Assembly (NCBI GenBank): GCA_013177825.1
Contig: JABLXX010000005.1
Coordinates: 295,734 to 359,733, forward strand
From: Syntrophaceae bacterium
Lineage (GTDB): Bacteria; Desulfobacterota; Syntrophia; Syntrophales; PHBD01
Direction of reading: 5' to 3'
Length of the DNA: 64,000 bases
Part shown: in pieces, positions 60,353-64,000 of the stretch
Layout: each line of letters opens with the position of its first letter
How positions within the stretch are numbered: the stretch's first letter is position 1
Made by a program: the position numbers and the translations under genes
Notes under the pieces: model-generated
What the model saw: the letters and a program-made list of their open reading frames with translations, nothing else
Told to the model about the DNA's origin: nothing
Databases searched by the model: none

Positions 60353-63175
60353 TTAAGTCTTTTTCTCCCATATGATTCTTCTATCCATTAATTCATCTTT
60401 CATCCACTCGAGAAAAGATTGGTTTCCTGATTCATCATTCACTGAACATAACGCCGCATATATTCCTACGCACTGGGCAAAAGATTTATATACCATAGCA
60501 ATAAAATCATTCATCAGGAAAAGGTCTACCTGATCATTTGTAATCTTGAGATACTCCATTGCTGTTTTCAGGAAATAGGTTACACCTCTTGGACCATTCA
60601 GGATAAGGCCTCTCGATTGATAGCGGTCGGGATCATTATTGTATTGCTCAAAGATCCGCTCCAGGAAAGAATCGAATTGTGGGTCGGTATATTCATTACG
60701 GATGAATAAATAGCGTTCAAGAGGCTTTGTCTGGCTCTCCTTCTTAATTTGATCGGCAATTGCCTCCAATTCAGAAACAGGAATGCATTCCCTGCCGGAA
60801 AAGATATCATCCATGCAGAGAGAAGAAATTGTTTGATATCCTGCGACGATATCTCCAACGAGTTCATTGTAATGGATCACGCCAGATTCAAGCTCTTCTC
60901 CGAGAATATCCGCAATTACAAGCGTATCGACATATGATCTCTTCAAATGAAAATAAGGTGGACGGTTGTGAGAATGAATAACCGGGTTCGAAGCCAGCAG
61001 AGCGATCTTCCTGCCATCAGCCAGCAGGCGGACCCCAAGATCCAGATCTTCCGCATAAATATGCCTGAATCTATATTTGAGGAAATCCTCCCTTCCTATG
61101 AGCAGGGCCACACTGGTAAGTTGGGCATGGCGACGAAGTGAGGCTGGATCGCGCTCATCCGGCATCGAATAGGTTTTATCCTCGTTGTTCGTTTTTAGAA
61201 TGTGCTTTTCGTGCAAATATAGAACAACGCGAATGAAGAGATCTGCATCACTTCGGGGAATCTCCAGACAACTGACTGCAGTCACGCCATCCTTGTCAAT
61301 TGCGGCACACATGCTGTAAAGCCAGAGATCCGAAGAGGGTAGCGCATCTGCGGATGTGAATAAAACAACATCATGAGAAGCGGATTCGGCACCCAGGTTT
61401 CGAGCGTATGAATATGTGAATTCATCAGGCTTTATTTCGACAATCCTGGCATCAAACTCCTTTGCCAGCTTGACCGTATCGTCTGTGCTCCCCGAATCCA
61501 CGACAACAATTTCGATATTCTTGAATCCTTTCTGATTTCTAATCGCAGACAGAAGCCTTAGCAGATTCCCGGCCTCGTTGAAGGTCGGAATGAGAACGGA
61601 GATCCCCGGTTTTTCATCCAGAATGCATTCATCGTCTAACAGTGGAGAAACATTAAGAGAAGGGGTTTTTACAAGGAAAGGAACGTGGCTCGTGCTGACC
61701 GATCCGCCGTTCAAGGCGATTCGAATCGCCCCCATCGCACCTCCTATTCCACTCTGATCGAAATGATATTTCAGTTTCGCCATCGAGAGTCGATAATTCA
61801 ATAGTGCGTTTAAAATCAACTTTCTCTTCGATCCATCCGGGAACAGTCTTCCATTAAAAGTGCTGCCAAATGCCTTCGGTGCGGTCAGGGTTTCCTCTCC
61901 TTCCGGCAAATAGACAGATTTTCCAGTGGCTGCACTTGCTAACTTACCATGATGAATCGCGGTTGACTGGTATTCCTGCAGATAGGCGAATGCTTCCTGT
62001 TCGGCAGTCAACAAGGCCTTTGGGCTGCTTTTAATTTTGTTCAATATAAACGGCTCTTCAATAATTTTGCTCAATACCTGGTACAAATGGTCGGTATCGC
62101 CCATGTTGAAAATGAAGCCGTTTTCACCGTCCCTGATTACCTCCGTCATTCCTCCTGCACTGGATACAACAACAGGAACGTTGCACGCCAATGCCTCCCT
62201 CATGACAATGGTGTTGTTCTCATGCCAGTTCGATGGGATGGTGATAACATCAACATCCTTCATTATTTCACCGACCTGGTTTTCCGAATACACACCTTTA
62301 AAAACGATTCGTGGATCATTTGCGGATATTTTCTTCAAATAATGTTCATGGTCGGAAGGCCCGGACCCGTAAAGGTTCAGTGTAACGTTTCCCGACGATA
62401 TTCTTTTGAACGCCTCGATCAATACATGAACTCCTTTATGGTAAGCCAATTGGCCTGCATAGGTAAAATTCAGTCGGGCGGCATCGGTACCATAGCGCTT
62501 TGAATTCCTTTTTATCCACGTATAATCAATACCATAGGGGATATATCGCAGGTTGATGTCCGGAAATTCTTTCTGGAAGATTCCTCCGAGAAAACGGGAC
62601 GGGGCGATCACGCAATGGGCGGCGGACAGAAGACGGCTTGATTTCTCAAGGCGGTGAACAATTGACTCATAAGAGTATTCCGGACAGTCTGCGCGACATG
62701 CATCCCCCCTCAACGGCCCACTGCAAAGACTTCCTTGCGACGTGAAGAGAATGGACTTGGGGCAAAGCATCCAGAAATCCGTAAGCGTAAAAACGTAGGG
62801 AATACAGGCACGAATAGCTGCATTCATGAATTCCGCGGTCCGCACAGGATGGGCGACGTGCAGCAGATCGGGTTTCTCTGCTTGAAGAATATCATCGGCA
62901 ATCTCGGTCAAGTCATTACTTTCAAGTGCATAATCCATATCCGGCGGCATTTGCTTGTATTTGTATGCAATAACAGGAATCCCTTTATAAAGAAATTCAT
63001 GTAACAGGATATTCCCTTTCGATTTTGAATAAAAAGAATCTTCATAAAAGCTGTATGTTATTACTTTGACGCTGTGACCATTGCGCTGGATTGATGATGA
63101 CAGATTCAGCAGAAATTTCTCCGTCCCCGTATAATGCATCGGATAAAACTGGTGAATGATGTAAATAATTTTCAT
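60353..63175 (-). CDS. Two-domain glycosyltransferase GT4-GT2 fusion
   Basis: 940 residues. Residues 1-400 are a GT4 transferase (YTGTEKFLLNLSSSI; FTYAGQLAYHKGVHVLIEAF; WHENNTIVMREALACNVPVV). Residues 400-520 are a linker of unknown kind. Residues 523-780 are a GT2 transferase (ISVLIPTFNEAGNLL, VVDSGSTDDTVK, FTSADALP, YAEDLDLGVRL). Residues 790-940 are a helical C-terminal part with no family recognised. It probably adds two successive sugars. First gene of the minus-strand cluster, with a promoter just upstream. Confidence 0.88.
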   Translation of the reverse strand: MKIIYIIHQFYPMHYTGTEKFLLNLSSSIQRNGHSVKVITYSFYEDSFYSKSKGNILLHEFLYKGIPVIAYKYKQMPPDMDYALESNDLTEIADDILQAEKPDLLHVAHPVRTAEFMNAAIRACIPYVFTLTDFWMLCPKSILFTSQGSLCSGPLRGDACRADCPEYSYESIVHRLEKSSRLLSAAHCVIAPSRFLGGIFQKEFPDINLRYIPYGIDYTWIKRNSKRYGTDAARLNFTYAGQLAYHKGVHVLIEAFKRISSGNVTLNLYGSGPSDHEHYLKKISANDPRIVFKGVYSENQVGEIMKDVDVITIPSNWHENNTIVMREALACNVPVVVSSAGGMTEVIRDGENGFIFNMGDTDHLYQVLSKIIEEPFILNKIKSSPKALLTAEQEAFAYLQEYQSTAIHHGKLASAATGKSVYLPEGEETLTAPKAFGSTFNGRLFPDGSKRKLILNALLNYRLSMAKLKYHFDQSGIGGAMGAIRIALNGGSVSTSHVPFLVKTPSLNVSPLLDDECILDEKPGISVLIPTFNEAGNLLRLLSAIRNQKGFKNIEIVVVDSGSTDDTVKLAKEFDARIVEIKPDEFTYSYARNLGAESASHDVVLFTSADALPSSDLWLYSMCAAIDKDGVTAVSCLEIPRSDADLFIRVVLYLHEKHILKTNNEDKTYSMPDERDPASLRRHAQLTSVALLIGREDFLKYRFRHIYAEDLDLGVRLLADGRKIALLASNPVIHSHNRPPYFHLKRSYVDTLVIADILGEELESGVIHYNELVGDIVAGYQTISSLCMDDIFSGRECIPVSELEAIADQIKKESQTKPLERYLFIRNEYTDPQFDSFLERIFEQYNNDPDRYQSRGLILNGPRGVTYFLKTAMEYLKITNDQVDLFLMNDFIAMVYKSFAQCVGIYAALCSVNDESGNQSFLEWMKDELMDRRIIWEKKT

Positions 63176-63297
63176 TTTCTTTGCCCGGTTAACCCAATAG
63201 GATAAAAGATAATTTCTGATGAAATCTATGCGTGACTTTCCATTGCAACGACATCGTCAAAACCTTGTCAAAGCAGCCCGATGTCACATTATTGGGC

Positions 63298-63327
63298 ACT
63301 ATACTTTCACTACCGGAGAAATGTAAA
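63298..63327 (-). promoter_or_regulatory. Promoter of the polysaccharide cluster
   Basis: Minus strand TTTACA (63322-63327), 18-bp spacer, TATAGT (63298-63303), about 120 bases before the GT4-GT2 gene. The long leader has no JUMPstart-type element that I can see. Elsewhere in 63176-63595 I see nothing else supportable. Confidence 0.6.
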
Positions 63328-63595
63328 GTTTTTTTAAGTTAATCGTGCTATAAGGTCTATACGGTATTGGATGATATTATTATGTTTTAATCCGGAAAGT
63401 TACAGAGGCATCGTTTCATCAAAGGGGCCGGCACAGCCGTTGTTGATAACCTTTCAGGAGATGTGCAGTCGGGCATCTTGCAGAACCGTTTTTCGTCCGG
63501 TGTTATGACGGAGTCCGCTGTAAGATAAGGATCTAAATCTTCAACGGAATGCAATATCAAACATTACGGCACTCGAAATTTCTTGAGGAATAAAC

Positions 63596-64000
63596 ATGCG
63601 TCTCCTTGGCCCCATTTTTTCCCGTATATTCAGATCGCATTCAAAAAGGGAATTTCTTTCCATGCGCAGCCGAAAACGCGAAATTGAAGCAGCCATTGAA
63701 AATGGTATTCAGTTTCTCTCAAAAGAACAACTCGAGTCCGGCGAATTTAAATTCTTCGTATCAAATAAGTTTTTTTTCAGTCCAATGGAAGAAATAAAAG
63801 ATGAAGACTGGCTTTATGATCAAATTGTATTTGGAACAAGCCTGGTCGGGAATTGCCTTCTTTGTCTGAAACATAGAAATAACGTCTTAGGCATGCTGAA
63901 CAGGGCTCTGGGTTTTCTTGAATCACAGAAAGAGGAGCCCGGAGTATGGCGCTGGCATGGTCCAAAAGATCGAGACCCTGCCGCACATCTGGCATGGCCT
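63596..64000 (+). CDS. Unknown protein, toroid-like repeats, partial (3' end outside window)
   Basis: At least 135 residues, open to the right edge; GAGGA 7 bases before the ATG. The pattern (AIENGIQFLSKEQLESGEFKF, then VGNCLLCLKHRN, LGFLESQKEEPGVWRW) resembles the repeated helix pairs and QxxxGxW-type motifs of terpene cyclase and prenyltransferase alpha/alpha toroids. No signal peptide. The family is only suggested, since just the first repeats are visible. Confidence 0.55.
   Translation, partial: MRLLGPIFSRIFRSHSKREFLSMRSRKREIEAAIENGIQFLSKEQLESGEFKFFVSNKFFFSPMEEIKDEDWLYDQIVFGTSLVGNCLLCLKHRNNVLGMLNRALGFLESQKEEPGVWRWHGPKDRDPAAHLAWP

Overview
The window is about 64 kb of a bacterial chromosome. 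It suggests an anaerobic Desulfobacterota (former Deltaproteobacteria), most like the Syntrophales (Syntrophus/Smithella group). The reasons are a flavin/4Fe-4S enoate-reductase-type enzyme, acyl-CoA-type oxidoreductases with SCP2 domains, the MEMO/AMMECR1 pair, DUF4416, YicC/Gmk/RpoZ in one run, and LPS heptose and ABC-type O-antigen export genes (a Gram-negative envelope). The taxon is an inference from gene content, not from a marker gene. I saw no rRNA, transposase, integrase or CRISPR array.

Region 1 (1-9.5 kb) is acyl-CoA or lipid-type metabolism. It holds a giant fusion (HMG-CoA-synthase/thiolase-like, zinc-ribbon/OB-fold, short-chain dehydrogenase, SCP2; cut by the left edge), a second SDR-SCP2 protein that looks like a duplicate of its C-terminal half, a TetR regulator with a repeat-rich promoter, a CsgG/FlgO-like secreted protein, an SMP-30 lactonase-like protein and a 2,4-dienoyl-CoA-reductase-like flavoenzyme.

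Region 2 (10-18.1 kb) is the most unusual stretch. After tRNA-Glu comes a plus-strand operon of a small polytopic membrane protein and four prepilin-like proteins that resemble a GspH-I-J-K (FimT/PilV/PilW/PilX) tip set, two of them carrying carbohydrate-binding-like or virion-like inserts, then a tiny secreted basic protein. Facing it are a FecR-type membrane protein with long [DE]RR heptad repeats and a GspG-like C-terminus, and a ClpX-derived AAA ATPase lacking ClpX's zinc finger, pore loop and ClpP loop. I suggest these work together as a surface filament or secretion apparatus and its control.

Region 3 (18.2-36.5 kb) is housekeeping: tRNA-Leu; gap-tpiA-secG; an AMMECR1/MEMO pair; a cysteine synthase-cysteinyl-tRNA synthetase fusion with a DUF1178 protein; tRNA-Pro; then a tightly overlapping minus-strand run rfaE1-DUF4416-yicC-gmk-rpoZ-pyrF-rlmB-pilC; divergently plsC-ftsK-rimO; and a PilZ (c-di-GMP) protein. 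Many promoters here have clear sigma70-type boxes with 17-bp spacers.

Region 4 (36.6-63.2 kb) is a surface polysaccharide (O-antigen type) cluster, almost all on the minus strand: nucleotide-sugar epimerase, Wzm/Wzt ABC exporter, about ten glycosyltransferases (one a GT4-GT2 fusion, one with a heptad-repeat tail), a WbsX-like protein, a radical SAM/SPASM protein, a polysaccharide deacetylase, two methyltransferases, a sugar aminotransferase, a spermidine-synthase-like membrane protein, an SGNH-TPR protein and a WbqC-like protein. Base composition becomes visibly AT-richer from about 42 kb and especially from 49 kb, which suggests acquisition by transfer. The right edge cuts an unrelated plus-strand gene.
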